Shown here piece after piece: positions 63,462-64,000 of a stretch of DNA of 64,000 nt (the first letter of the stretch is position 1; each line of letters begins with the position of its first letter). This DNA comes from Acidipropionibacterium thoenii DSM 20276 (GTDB taxonomy: Bacteria > Actinomycetota > Actinomycetes > Propionibacteriales > Propionibacteriaceae), in contig NZ_AUHZ01000005.1 of the NCBI RefSeq assembly GCF_000423445.1, positions 1 to 64,000 on the forward strand, given 5' to 3'. Below the pieces are notes generated by a model. The model was not told where the DNA came from, did no database searches, and saw only the letters and a list, made by a program, of their open reading frames with translations. The translations under genes were made by a program, and so were the position numbers.

Positions 63462-64000
63462 TCACCGTGGCGAGATGCGCACCACGTAAGTAACATCGGC
63501 ATCCGGATGTGACCTCACTTGCAGCACCTCTGCAGTGAGATGGCCCGCCTTCAGAACCTTTTGTGCGCTCTGCACCTCAGCCTCGGCCGAGACTCCCTTC
63601 AGTGCGAGCAACTGACCATCGGGCATGAAGAGCTTCTTCGTCCACCCCAGCAGTGGCGGAAGCTTCGCCACGGCCCGAGCCGTGACGATGTCGAAGGTCT
63701 CGTGACAGTCCTCAGCACGCGCGCGAACGACATGCACCCGATCAGTGAGGCCCAGTTCCATCACCGTCTGCGTCAAGAAGTTGGACCGCCGCAGCAATGG
63801 TTCCATCAACGTCACCGTGAGATCAGGCCGCTGGATCGCCAACGGGATACCAGGAAGACCCGCACCGCTTCCGACGTCACCGACAGTCGAGGCCTCAGGA
63901 ATGAGGGAGGCCAGGGCAGTGCTGTTGAGGATGTGCCGCTCCCACACCCGCGGGGCCTCCTTCGGCCCCAGCACTCCCCACTCGACTCCCCGTGATGTCA
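63462..64000 (-). CDS. rsmG: 16S rRNA (guanine-N7)-methyltransferase RsmG, 5' end outside window
   Basis: About 179 codons are present; the frame stays open to the window edge, so the GTG at 63974 is probably internal. The start of the visible part ([16 protein letters not shown]) is the conserved substrate-loop region; the SAM-binding motif [17 protein letters not shown] follows, then [14 protein letters not shown] and [13 protein letters not shown]. RsmG (GidB) methylates G527-type nucleotide of 16S rRNA; loss gives low-level streptomycin resistance in other bacteria. It normally lies just before parA, here separated from it by 2.1 kb. Confidence 0.95.
   Translation of the reverse strand, partial: TSRGVEWGVLGPKEAPRVWERHILNSTALASLIPEASTVGDVGSGAGLPGIPLAIQRPDLTVTLMEPLLRRSNFLTQTVMELGLTDRVHVVRARAEDCHETFDIVTARAVAKLPPLLGWTKKLFMPDGQLLALKGVSAEAEVQSAQKVLKAGHLTAEVLQVRSHPDADVTYVVRISPR

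Noticed and set aside
62770-63493. Overlapping open frames in the parA-rsmG gap (also near 62215-62724)
   Set aside because: Mutually overlapping, no conserved motif or ribosome site, and they run across parS sites.

Overview
The window is high-GC, densely coded actinobacterial chromosome, most likely from Propionibacteriaceae (an Acidipropionibacterium-like organism is my best guess, from gene content and order; this is inference). The right end is origin-proximal: rsmG (partial), parA, parB and three parS sites are present. Leftward from them comes a run that resembles the actinobacterial cca/pcnA - DUF6049 - murJ - pseudokinase - sigM - trx - parB - parA - rsmG neighbourhood, but with pieces missing and blocks inserted.

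Layout: 1-4360 is a copper-type operon on the minus strand (Met/His-rich membrane protein, OmpR-type regulator, sensor kinase, Tat/lipoprotein multicopper oxidase, then a gene running off the left edge). 4567-6205 is a wreck of two insertion sequences (IS21-type istB plus truncated istA, fused back to back with the 3' end of an ISL3 transposase). 6431-8127 holds a frameshifted MFS transporter and a small membrane protein. 8316-10932 encodes two exported cell-wall proteins (L,D-transpeptidase; SH3b/RlpA-like). 11200-16671 is metabolic (citrate synthase, adenosine deaminase, acyltransferase, GH29 fucosidase, Rossmann protein). 16756-21322 carries the PFL/ACT pair, a GNAT protein and divergent murQ and BadF-type sugar kinase genes, suggesting amino-sugar recycling. 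21482-28460 holds a class B PBP, MscS channel, glycerate kinase, CCA-adding enzyme and a quinone reductase. 28612-35613 is a C39-like protein, DUF6049 protein, an isolated MurJ-type pseudokinase, an ECF sigma factor and a small downstream protein, closed by two strong hairpins.

35733-39504 is a glycerol block (glpK, glpF, SorC-type regulator). 39547-44754 holds HtrA, a Rossmann protein, an RNA pseudouridine synthase, thioredoxin, a membrane protein and OsmC. 44852-47935 is a TetR-controlled DHA2 efflux pump with a PhzF-like enzyme and a 32-bp operator palindrome. 47967-52595 is an FAD oxidoreductase downstream of a two-component system whose kinase gene contains an in-frame TGA. 53073-59021 has GNAT-like, aminotransferase, Ddl, SURF1, amidotransferase and DUF3817 genes. 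59168-64000 is parB-parA, then a 2.1-kb gene-free gap with parS sites and DnaA-box-like sequences, then rsmG.

The most unusual structures are a two-copy palindromic repeat (41820-41895 and 53972-54049), the parA-rsmG gap, the absence of murJ between the DUF6049 and pseudokinase genes, the interrupted sensor kinase with membrane helices on both sides of its catalytic core, and a hairpin that pairs the start codon of the copper-operon membrane protein. I saw no tRNA or rRNA gene and no CRISPR array.
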